Part shown: positions 1-5,554 of the stretch, piece after piece
How the letters are laid out: every line of letters begins with the position of its first letter
Numbering within the stretch: the stretch's first letter is position 1
NCBI GenBank assembly: GCA_007122045.1
Contig: SKJM01000401.1
Span: 1-5,736, forward strand
DNA length: 5,736 nt
Direction: 5' to 3'
DNA from: Planctomycetales bacterium
GTDB taxonomy: Bacteria; Planctomycetota; Planctomycetia; Pirellulales; Thermoguttaceae
Notes under the pieces: model-generated
Told to the model about the DNA's origin: nothing
Seen by the model: only the letters and a program-made list of their open reading frames with translations
Databases searched by the model: none
Made by a program: the position numbers and the translations under genes

Positions 1-3000
1 CAGCACGAAACGGTCAGCGGCTGGGCCAGGTCGAACAACTCGTGTTGCGGGAACGTGGCCATTCCGCCTTCGCGGAGGTCCAGAACGGTTTCGGTGCCCT
101 TGGCCGCGCCGTGCCGACGGCCCACGAGCGGCGAACCCTCGTGCAGCACGCCCGTGGGCGTGGCGTCGAACCGGGCCGTGAACACCGGTTCTCGAACGAT
201 CTTCGACACGGCCTTGGCGGCCGGTGACGGTTCGCTTTCCGCGCCCCTCGCACTCACCGCCCGAACGTGGTATGTATACGAAACGCCGGGTTCCGCCGTG
301 GCGTCGGCAAAGGTCGAGCCGGGCACCGGCTGCTCGGTCAGGCGTTCGAGGGGGCCGTCGGGCGTCGCGCGCCGGTCCACGTGGTAGCCCCGCACGATCG
401 CGTCGGGCACGTCCCATTGCAGCCGGACCGAATACGACGCCGGCACCGCCTCCAGCGCGGGAGGAGCGGGCGGCGGCATGGGCGGAGGAACTTCGACCCG
501 CGCGTAGCGAGGCCGGCTCCGCTCTTCCTCGCGCACCAGCACCAACGCATAGTATTGCGTGCCCTCCGATGCGTCCCGGTCGATCCACGAGGACCGGGAA
601 CTTCGGGCGAGGAACGTGTCCTCGTTCGGCTCGAAACCGGCCCGGCCGTCGCGGTGCAATTCGGCCTCCAGGCCGATCGTCCACGCCGACTGCTCCCACG
701 CCAGGTGCACCAGTCCGTCCCGGTCCGGTTCGGCCGAAAGCTCCGGCGGCTCCTCGGGCAACGGCGGCGGGACGAACAGCCGGCACGCGCCCGGCACCGC
801 CTCGGCGCCCGGCATGTCGATCCGCGGCGCCGCCAGCGTCTCCTGCCGCGCTTCTTGAATGATCCGCAACATATTCTGATAGTGTACCGACTGCGTCGAT
901 GCGAAGCTGACGACCGGCTCGCCGGTGCGGTCGGGCGGTACGATCTCCTGCGGCGCGAACGCCCTGATCGGCTGGACCGCGTGGGCGTAGCGGCCGCCCC
1001 GCAGCAGGTGCAGCCGCTGCCGGCGCGGATCGACTTTGCGGTCGCGGCACCACGCCAGGCCGAACCCTTCGCCTCCCTCGGCCAGCGGCGCGCGGAGGAT
1101 GCGGCTGTGCTCCGGCGTGCGGAGGTTGATCCAATCGTTCTCGAAGAAGGCCAGCCGGTCGCCTTCACCGTGGCATTGGATGCAGCCGGCCTTCTGCATC
1201 TCGGCCGTCAGTTGGGCGACGCTGCTCTGCCAGGGGCGGATGGCGGCCCCGCTGGGCGTGTAGTCCCACGTGCCGTGGTACAGGCCGTTGGTGTCGATCC
1301 AGGCCATGATCAGGTCGCGTTCGGTCCGGGTCAGCCCGGTCAAACGCCCCTCGTGCCCGCTGAGGATCACGTCGGCCAGCGGCGCGGCCCCGGAGCCGTG
1401 CGAGCGGGGTGGGAAGATCTGCGACGACCAGAACGCCGTGCCGTTCATGCAGTCGATGCCGGCAATCCAGTGGGCGGTCAGTTGGGTCTCGCGGCGGCTG
1501 ACCAGGTTCTCGTAGCTGATGTTGAAATACTGGGTCCAGCCGCCGGAAAGGTCCATGCCGCCGCCGATGCCCTCCTCGCCGCCGTGGCAACTCACGCAGT
1601 TCCGGTCGAGCACCGGCTGCACCATGCTCGGGTAGTCGACGTAGCCGCTGCCCCACCGTTCGGGTTGAAGCTGGTCGGGCTCACGGCCGAGGACCGCCGG
1701 GAACCCGGCGGCCGACGCCGTGGTGCTCGCCTTGTGCTCGTGGCATCCGACGCACGAGCGGGTCGTTCCCGGCGCCGCCTGCACGAAGCTGCGCATGCTT
1801 TGCACCAGCCGGCCCTCCGCGTCGAGCGCTTGCAGGTACACGGCCCGGCCCGAGGGCACCTCGAAGTAGGCCGAGCCGTCTTCGTCGACCGGCACCACGC
1901 CGAGGAAGTTTTTCGGACTCCACGCCAGGGCGGCGCTGATGAGAAACACCTGGTTGAACGGGCTGCCGCCCATGCCGGTGGCGCTGACGCGCGACGTTTC
2001 CTCCAAGACGCGAAGCTGCTTCACCTCGCCGCGCTCGACGCCGTCGAGCCCCTGGTAAATGTCCTGCACGAGGAACCGGCCGGTCCGCGCCGTCCGGTCG
2101 ACCGTGGACGCGATGACCGGCGGCCGCGGCCGCGGCTTGATAAGCATGGGCGAATGGAGGCAGATGCCCGGATCGTCCATCAGCAGCACGCGATTGCCCG
2201 ACCGGTCGAGCATCTCGATGGCGTTCCGTTTGGCGCCCCGCGGCCGGCCGCTGAAGAGGAAAAGGTCCTCGGAGACGGGCCACGGCTCGCACGAGTTGCC
2301 CTGGTCGAACGTCGGATTGTTCGGGTGCTCCAGGTTCGTGATGGCCGCGATGTTGTTCTTGCCCATGTGCGGGTCCACCAGCGCAATCGAGCCGCGGGGC
2401 GTCGAATTATGCTTGGCGAACGTGCCCACAATCAGGTGCGAGCCGGGCACCGGCCGGGCGTCGAGAATGGCCTCGGGAAACACCATGTTGTTGGCATACA
2501 GGGCCGTCTCCTGGGTGCCGTCGGGGTTCACCGTCCACAGCGACTGGATCGTCAGCGCGTTCTTGTCGATGTACTCCCAGCGGCCGAACAGGATGCGGCC
2601 GTCCGGCAAAACGGCCGGGTCGAACTCGTTGACGTTGTTGACCGAAATCGGGTGGATGTCCGACCCGTCGGCGTTCATCACGTGCAGGATGGCCACGCCC
2701 GAGTTGGCGCACGGCACCAGGCCGCTGGCGCGCGTGGAGAGGAAGACGATCCGGTCGTCGGGCAGGTAGGCGGGTGCAACGTCGTGCTGCCCGCCACCGC
2801 TGCCGTGATACAGCACGTTGGTCGGTCCGGGGTCGGTCAGGCGGCGCAGGTTGCTGCTATCGACGTGAATCTCATAAATCGACGTATCGCCGTTGGGCTC
2901 GCCCTTGAAGCAGAACAGCAGCCGCTCGCCGTCCCAGGAGAGGTTCGGATAACTATACACGCCGTGCCCAAGCCCCCCCGGCGTATGCTCGTCGATGACC

Positions 3001-3275
3001 GTGCGGATGCGCCACTGGTCGCGGGGGTCGGCCGGGTTCTCCAGCACGTAGATGCCCCCCCCGCCCGGCGGCCACTTGTAAAACGTGTCGTAAATGTGGA
3101 TGCCCGTGTACGAATGCCGCTTCACGAACAGCAGCGGGGCGTCGAGCTGCCGCCGCATGGCCCGTTCCCCCTCGGCGTCGGCGGCTTCAGCGGTGTAGCT
3201 TGTGCCGAAGGCGGGCAGGGTCAGGCCGGCCAACAGGGCCATGAGGCACAACCGCAGGCAATCAATACGGCGCAT
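1..3275 (-). CDS. HzsA-like exported multihaem cytochrome with C-terminal FN3 and probable LamG modules (partial, continues past left edge)
   Basis: About 1091 codons are open from ATG at 3275 to the window edge in one frame. The N-terminus (MRRIDCLRLCLMALLAGLTL) is a signal peptide, so the protein should be exported. Residues about 50-400 contain TolB/propeller-like repeats (NADGSDIH, VNPDGTQE, LPDGRILFGRW). Residues about 418-515 match the hydrazine synthase alpha-subunit middle domain (VPVDEDGSAYFEVPSGR) and end in the haem motif CVGCH (C508, C511, H512). Two more motifs follow: CVSCH (C560-H564) and CIQCH (C698-H702). Residues about 841-930 and 933-1021 look like two fibronectin-III modules, and from about 1028 a LamG/concanavalin-like domain seems to begin. 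The anammox subunit is known to carry two c-type haems in its middle and C-terminal domains; this protein has three motifs and extra adhesion-type modules. No hzsB or hzsC partner is in view, so hydrazine synthesis should not be assumed. A periplasmic or surface redox or binding role is inference. The start is supported by GGGAG six bases upstream. Confidence 0.85.
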   Translation of the reverse strand, partial: MRRIDCLRLCLMALLAGLTLPAFGTSYTAEAADAEGERAMRRQLDAPLLFVKRHSYTGIHIYDTFYKWPPGGGGIYVLENPADPRDQWRIRTVIDEHTPGGLGHGVYSYPNLSWDGERLLFCFKGEPNGDTSIYEIHVDSSNLRRLTDPGPTNVLYHGSGGGQHDVAPAYLPDDRIVFLSTRASGLVPCANSGVAILHVMNADGSDIHPISVNNVNEFDPAVLPDGRILFGRWEYIDKNALTIQSLWTVNPDGTQETALYANNMVFPEAILDARPVPGSHLIVGTFAKHNSTPRGSIALVDPHMGKNNIAAITNLEHPNNPTFDQGNSCEPWPVSEDLFLFSGRPRGAKRNAIEMLDRSGNRVLLMDDPGICLHSPMLIKPRPRPPVIASTVDRTARTGRFLVQDIYQGLDGVERGEVKQLRVLEETSRVSATGMGGSPFNQVFLISAALAWSPKNFLGVVPVDEDGSAYFEVPSGRAVYLQALDAEGRLVQSMRSFVQAAPGTTRSCVGCHEHKASTTASAAGFPAVLGREPDQLQPERWGSGYVDYPSMVQPVLDRNCVSCHGGEEGIGGGMDLSGGWTQYFNISYENLVSRRETQLTAHWIAGIDCMNGTAFWSSQIFPPRSHGSGAAPLADVILSGHEGRLTGLTRTERDLIMAWIDTNGLYHGTWDYTPSGAAIRPWQSSVAQLTAEMQKAGCIQCHGEGDRLAFFENDWINLRTPEHSRILRAPLAEGGEGFGLAWCRDRKVDPRRQRLHLLRGGRYAHAVQPIRAFAPQEIVPPDRTGEPVVSFASTQSVHYQNMLRIIQEARQETLAAPRIDMPGAEAVPGACRLFVPPPLPEEPPELSAEPDRDGLVHLAWEQSAWTIGLEAELHRDGRAGFEPNEDTFLARSSRSSWIDRDASEGTQYYALVLVREEERSRPRYARVEVPPPMPPPAPPALEAVPASYSVRLQWDVPDAIVRGYHVDRRATPDGPLERLTEQPVPGSTFADATAEPGVSYTYHVRAVSARGAESEPSPAAKAVSKIVREPVFTARFDATPTGVLHEGSPLVGRRHGAAKGTETVLDLREGGMATFPQHELFDLAQPLTVSC

Positions 3276-3281
3276 GGTTTT

Positions 3282-3286
3282 CTCCC
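3282..3286 (-). promoter_or_regulatory. Ribosome binding site of the HzsA-like gene
   Basis: On the minus strand GGGAG lies six bases before the ATG at 3275. This is a good Shine-Dalgarno match with normal spacing, and it supports the start that yields a complete signal peptide. Confidence 0.6.
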
Positions 3287-3301
3287 GGTGTTCTCGGAAT
3301 A

Positions 3302-3317
3302 GGGGAAATGTGTCCCC
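3302..3317. repeat. REP-like short stem-loop
   Basis: GGGGA (3302-3306) and TCCCC (3313-3317) form a five-base-pair inverted repeat around a six-base loop. It sits between the HzsA-like gene and the transposase remnant, on the 3' side of the remnant. RAYT transposases are known to be bordered by short palindromic REP sequences, so this may be one arm of such a unit. The stem is short and chance cannot be excluded. Confidence 0.3.
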
Positions 3318-3352
3318 GGTTCACTTCGCGTGGTTCGGCTACGTGCAGGCGC

Positions 3353-3758
3353 GACGGTCTTTACATGGTGGATTGTTGAGGATTCCTCTGGCCTGCCGCG
3401 GGGGGCATGGGGCCGCCCGCTTCCGTTCCTGCACTCCCACTCTATTATCCCAAACCGCCCGCCGGGCCGCAAGCGCCCCGACTTCGGTGGTCTGCCATAA
3501 TGAACGACGCGAACCGCCCCTGGCAGAAGTAGCCGCGCCGGTTCTCGCGGAAGTTGATCCGCCGCGTGTCGCGGCGATGGGCCTCGCCGGTGGCCCGCCA
3601 CAACCCCTGCTTGGTCTCCGGCACCGCGATCAGGTGGTGGTTGGGCATCAGGCAACACGCCCAGGTCGCTACGCCCTCGTCGCGGCAATGGTCGGCCATC
3701 CATTCGATGTAGGCCGCATAATCATCGTCGCAGAAGGCTGCATGTAAAGGGGACCGTC
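3353..3758. repeat. Imperfect inverted-repeat pair flanking the RAYT remnant
   Basis: GACGGTC-TTTACATG at 3353-3367 on the plus strand recurs on the minus strand at 3758-3741 as GACGGTC-CCC-TTTACATG. All 15 bases match except for a three-base insertion. The arms enclose the transposase fragment and about 120 further bases. This may mark the ends of a decayed or non-autonomous element, but short arms can arise by chance. Confidence 0.35.
3444..3472 (-). promoter_or_regulatory. Candidate sigma-70 promoter for the HzsA-like gene
   Basis: Reading leftward, TTGCGG (3467-3472) is followed after exactly 17 bases by GATAAT (3444-3449, five of six to consensus). Transcription would start near 3437 and give a leader of about 160 bases. 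The -35 box matches only three of six. The -10 box overlaps the stop codon of the transposase remnant, so the promoter would lie at the edge of the old insertion. Predicted by eye only. Confidence 0.35.
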
Positions 3759-3819
3759 CCATTTTCGCGGCCGGACCCGTTGACCCATTTTGGGGTGGCA
3801 ATTTTCTCGTTTTCCACAT
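3445..3819 (-). pseudogene. REP-associated tyrosine transposase (RAYT / Y1, IS200-like) remnant, truncated at both ends
   Basis: The frame could encode 124 aa. Only residues about 28-110 (roughly 3490-3738) resemble RAYT proteins: FCDDDYAAYIEWMADHCRDE, then CCLMPN, GLWRATGEAHRR, RINFRENRRGYFCQGRFASF. The family normally starts with about 25 more conserved residues (the VxGxPHHVTQRGN region) and continues into the helix carrying the catalytic tyrosine (the ARYxxxNPVRA region). Both are absent here and replaced by unrelated sequence. The HUH metal-binding motif, normally MPNHVHLI, reads MPNHHLI (H61, H62), as if one codon had been lost. With no catalytic Tyr and a broken HUH motif, activity is very unlikely. 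Full-length relatives nick single-stranded DNA at REP palindromes, and short palindromic elements do lie on both sides. The family assignment is strong; the label as pseudogene rests on the missing parts. Confidence 0.8.
3749..3760. repeat. REP-like palindrome at the 5' side of the transposase remnant
   Basis: GGGAC-C-GTCCC (3750-3760) is a five-base-pair palindrome with a single central base, followed by an ATTTTCGCGG segment. It lies just where homology to the transposase N-terminus stops. Its GGGGAC and TCCC sequence resembles the stem-loop at 3302-3317 on the other side of the fragment. Confidence 0.35.
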
Positions 3820-3906
3820 TCCCCCTCCCCTTCTCCACCTGGCCGGATGGTCGCGGCTGCCACCTTCTAGCGACCACCCGATAGTGGACCCATGTATATT
3901 GACTCG

Positions 3907-3934
3907 ATTCTAGCAAGTCGGACGCCGGTTGCAA
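3907..3934 (-). promoter_or_regulatory. Candidate leftward promoter upstream of the transposase remnant
   Basis: On the minus strand TTGCAA (3929-3934, four of six) is followed after 16 bases by TAGAAT (3907-3912, five of six). It would transcribe into the RAYT fragment and may be the promoter of the gene that stood here before decay. Found by eye. Confidence 0.3.
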
Positions 3935-4020
3935 GGCAAAGAATGGGCCGGCGGAAGCTCGGAAGCTACTCGGGGGCCATGTGGGGGAGAACTTCATCGT
4001 CGTAATGTGATGAACGGCGG

Positions 4021-4049
4021 TTGACCGTGAGTCGCATTGGGGGTAAAGT
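4021..4049 (+). promoter_or_regulatory. Candidate sigma-70 promoter of the small protein / HNH pair
   Basis: TTGACC (4021-4026, five of six) is separated by exactly 17 bases from TAAAGT (4044-4049, four of six). Transcription would begin near 4056, giving a leader of about 50 bases before the ATG at 4109. The location and spacing fit well. Confidence 0.45.
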
Positions 4050-4094
4050 GGCGATTGTGTGGCAATAGCAACGCTTTGCTGTTTGGGGCGGAAA

Positions 4095-4100
4095 GTGAGG
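4095..4100 (+). promoter_or_regulatory. Ribosome binding site deciding the start of the small gene
   Basis: GTGAGG lies eight bases before the ATG at 4109. An in-frame TTG at 4037 would give a longer protein, but it falls inside the candidate promoter and adds sequence unlike the rest, so 4109 is preferred. Confidence 0.55.
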
Positions 4101-4108
4101 ATTCCTGT

Positions 4109-4393
4109 ATGGCTGCCATCGGCCAGTCGGCCATTTACGACGATCTGCTCGATTTGCTCAGCGACGGGGTCGAGCCGAAGCGGCTGCTTGGCTTTCGGCT
4201 GTCGGAGCTGCAGCAAGCCCGCCTCGATTTGCTACTGGAGAAGAGTCGCGAAGGAACGCTGACGGCGGGGGAAGCGGCTGAGCTGGACGATTTCGAGCAG
4301 TTCGAACACCTCGTTCGCATGCTCAAAGCCCGGTCGCTCCGGCAGTCGGACAAAGGACCACGCGACCATCCTTCGAGGTCCGGCAGCAAGTAA
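4109..4393 (+). CDS. Small acidic helical protein, partner of the downstream HNH endonuclease (function unknown)
   Basis: 94 aa, starting MAAIGQSAIYDDLLDLLSDG. It appears almost entirely helical: an N-terminal YDDLLDLL segment, a short PKRLLGFRLS stretch, then a leucine-rich helix (LQQARLDLLLEKSREG), then LTAGEAAELDDFEQFEHLVR and a basic end. There is no signal peptide or membrane segment. I recall similar proteins of about 80-95 aa with the pattern 'xxYDxLxDFLA...LSxEExxELxxFxxLxHxVxxLKAR' encoded immediately upstream of HNH nucleases in planctomycetes and cyanobacteria. No function is established to my knowledge; an accessory or antitoxin-like role is speculation. The last 37 codons overlap the HNH frame in a different register, and the tail after MLKAR (positive, Ser- and Pro-rich) looks unlike the family, so the natural stop may have been lost. 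An upstream promoter and Shine-Dalgarno support expression. Confidence 0.75.
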   Translation: MAAIGQSAIYDDLLDLLSDGVEPKRLLGFRLSELQQARLDLLLEKSREGTLTAGEAAELDDFEQFEHLVRMLKARSLRQSDKGPRDHPSRSGSK

Positions 4394-4779
4394 TTCGGCG
4401 CGCCGCGAATCGCTGCGAGTACTGCCGCCTTCATCAGGACTTCGCCGCCTCGGCCCATCAGGTCGACCACATTATTGCGGAGAAACATGGCGGCCCGACC
4501 ACGGCCGACAACCTTGCCTTCTCCTGCACGACGTGCAACCGGCGCAAAGGAAATGACATTGGCGCGATCGACCCGGAAGCTCAAGAGTTGGTACGCCTGT
4601 ACAACCCTCGGACCCAGCGGTGGGACGACCATTTTCGCGTCGAGGACGCGAGCATCATCGGCATCACCCCTGAAGGACGCGCGACCGTAGAACTGCTGCG
4701 GTTGAATTCCTACGAGCGAATCGCGGAACGCGCCGAGTTGATCCGCGCCGGTTGGTTCTCCCGGCCGCCGGACCATTAA
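4360..4779 (+). CDS. HNH endonuclease, start codon unresolved
   Basis: The reading frame contains a full HNH nuclease core: CEYC at 4408-4419, HQVDHIIAEKHGG with the HxxDHI catalytic motif, NLAFSCTTCNRRKG with the second Cys pair and the terminal Asn/Lys, then RLYNPRTQRWDDHF and ITPEGRATVELLRLN, which are typical of the small HNH family paired with the 94-aa protein upstream. Such enzymes cut DNA using one metal ion; the cellular target is unknown. The frame is open from 4282 (after TGA at 4279-4281), but no ATG, GTG or TTG occurs before the TTG at 4588, which is beyond the active site. Homology seems to begin near 4366 (PSFEVRQQVIRR). Candidate starts are ACG at 4360, preceded by AAAGGA, or ATT at 4393, which shares its A with the TAA stop of the upstream gene. 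A -1 frameshift from that gene, or a mutated start, would also fit. The family call is firm; the 5' boundary is not. Confidence 0.75.
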   Translation, partial: TRPSFEVRQQVIRRAANRCEYCRLHQDFAASAHQVDHIIAEKHGGPTTADNLAFSCTTCNRRKGNDIGAIDPEAQELVRLYNPRTQRWDDHFRVEDASIIGITPEGRATVELLRLNSYERIAERAELIRAGWFSRPPDH

Positions 4780-4889
4780 CGAACACGCACTGCCCGTCCT
4801 GCGCGGCTAAGGATTCTCGACCCCTGGCACGATCGGCATACGATTTCGTTCCGGTCGCCGCCGGCACCTTGCTGGGGCGGATGAGGTGG

Positions 4890-4918
4890 TTGAACCTGGC
4901 CCCGGCAAGGGGTAGAAT
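4890..4918 (+). promoter_or_regulatory. Candidate sigma-70 promoter upstream of the DUF262 gene
   Basis: TTGAAC (4890-4895, four of six) is followed after exactly 17 bases by TAGAAT (4913-4918, five of six). A start near 4925 would give an unusually long leader of about 264 bases that includes the stem-loops and the whole heptamer array. Confidence 0.4.
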
Positions 4919-4993
4919 CGCTGCTCGCCGGTGGCAATTCGGCGCCGCTGGTTGTCCGGTGACATTCGATGAAGAAGGAGCCTATTTGCGGGC

Positions 4994-5025
4994 CAAACCC
5001 GGTTTGTGACCGTTCACGGGGTCAC
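4994..5025. repeat. Two adjacent small stem-loops
   Basis: CAAACC-C-GGTTTG (4994-5006) is a perfect 13-base palindrome with one central base. It abuts GTGACC (5006-5011) ... GGTCAC (5020-5025), a six-base-pair stem with an eight-base loop. Neither has a T-tract, so they are not classical terminators. They could be an operator or leader structure. Confidence 0.35.
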
Positions 5026-5094
5026 CGCCATCTTCACCGCCGGCACCCGCAGCGCCCAACGGGCGAAAAACCAGAAAAGACCGTAACCACCCGC

Positions 5095-5183
5095 CCCATC
5101 AACCGTAACCCATCACCCATCACCCATCACCCATCACCCATCACCCATCACCCATCACCCATCACCCATCACCCATCACCCAT
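5095..5183 (+). repeat. Heptanucleotide tandem repeat (CCCATCA)n
   Basis: Ten perfect head-to-tail copies of CCCATCA run from 5109 to 5178, followed by a partial copy CCCAT (5179-5183). One more perfect copy lies in phase at 5095-5101, separated by a degenerate seven-base unit (ACCGTAA). A nine-base ACCGTAACC occurs at both 5080-5088 and 5102-5110. The array ends five bases before the ATG of the DUF262 gene and fills the place where a Shine-Dalgarno should be. Arrays of this kind change copy number by slippage. Short heptamer repeats (STRR) are known from cyanobacteria; I cannot say whether this one recurs in this genome. Confidence 0.95.
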
Positions 5184-5188
5184 TCTCC

Positions 5189-5554
5189 ATGGCCAGCGCC
5201 AATTTCAATACGACGAACAGTACCTTCCGCCAGCTCATGGCCAACGGGCTGACCTACCAGGTGCCGCCCTTCCAGCGCGATTACTCGTGGACCGCCGACG
5301 AGTGGGACGATCTTTGGCAGGACATCTCGGGCCTGTTCGACGAGGACCCCGAGCCGGCCCATTACATGGGCTACCTGGTATTGCAGTCGGACGATAGCCG
5401 ACAATTCGACATTATCGACGGGCAGCAGCGGATTACCACGTTGAGTATCATGATCCTGGCGGCCATCTCGCACCTGAGCGACCTTCCAGATGTACAACGT
5501 GCGGCAGCCCCTGTCGCTGCTCTTGGCGGCGTTCGTGCGGTTCGGCGAGGTTGA
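5189..5554 (+). pseudogene. DUF262 (GmrS/ParB-like nuclease-NTPase) gene, N-terminal part, disrupted
   Basis: From ATG at 5189 the protein begins MASANFNTTNSTFRQLMANG and shows the two DUF262 signatures: PPFQRDYSW (residues 26-34) and DIIDGQQRITTL (74-85), with WDDLWQDI and HYMGYLVLQ between them. DUF262 resembles ParB-type folds and, in GmrSD-like type IV restriction enzymes, is thought to supply nucleotide-dependent activity and is often joined to a DUF1524 HNH domain. Homology runs to about residue 99 (LAAISHLSDL). The frame then continues as unrelated PDVQRAAAPVAALGG and stops at 5554. Relatives I recall are about 600 aa, so this is roughly the first sixth. The next recognisable family sequence lies in another frame. 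No purine-rich ribosome binding site precedes the ATG, only the heptamer array. The family is clear; an intact protein is not made from this sequence as given. Confidence 0.85.

Larger units (their letters stand above)
3840..4108. other. Gene-free divergent intergenic region
   Basis: I find no coding sequence here. The region separates leftward from rightward genes and holds one candidate promoter in each direction. It contains a stem-loop TGGTCGC (3848-3854) / GCGACCA (3870-3876), a tandem duplication of CGGAAGCT (3952-3967), and an inverted repeat TTCATC / GATGAA (3993-3998, 4009-4014) just upstream of the rightward -35 box. None has a recognised function. Confidence 0.5.
4780..5188 (+). 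other. Gene-free region with promoter, stem-loops and heptamer array
   Basis: No convincing gene is present. An ATG frame from 4969 runs through the repeat array into the next gene in the wrong register and shows no protein family. No clear terminator hairpin with a T-tract follows the HNH stop at 4779. The stretch contains a candidate promoter, two adjacent small stem-loops and the tandem repeat, and probably serves as the leader of the DUF262 gene. Confidence 0.5.

Noticed and set aside
1..3275. Evidence for an anammox organism
   Set aside because: HzsA-like domains are widespread in non-anammox planctomycetes, no hzsB or hzsC gene is adjacent, and the C-terminal FN3 modules are unlike the anammox subunit.
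267..3302. Very long plus-strand open frame (about 1011 codons)
   Set aside because: It is the antisense shadow of the HzsA-like gene. High GC removes stop codons on the opposite strand. Its translation shows no signal peptide or recognisable domain, whereas the minus strand has haem motifs, FN3 modules and a good start.
3221..3703. Minus-strand frame of 160 codons overlapping the transposase remnant, and a plus-strand frame at 3202-3747
   Set aside because: Both are alternative registers over the RAYT fragment and the cytochrome leader. Only the 3445-3819 frame shows transposase motifs.
4135..4776. Minus-strand frame of 213 codons opposite the small protein and HNH gene
   Set aside because: It is antisense to two frames with recognisable family motifs and shows no motif of its own.
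4780..4925. Rho-independent terminator after the HNH gene
   Set aside because: A weak CCCC/GGGG stem near 4910 lacks a following T-tract, and no other hairpin with a U-run was found.
5095..5183. Heptamer array considered as a CRISPR array
   Set aside because: Units are seven bases, directly adjacent and without spacers, so it is a simple tandem repeat.
4969..5397. Plus-strand frame giving heptapeptide repeats (SPITHHP) through the CCCATCA array
   Set aside because: The peptide repeat is a by-product of reading a seven-base repeat three times per cycle. The flanking sequence matches no family, and the downstream part is out of register with the clear DUF262 frame.
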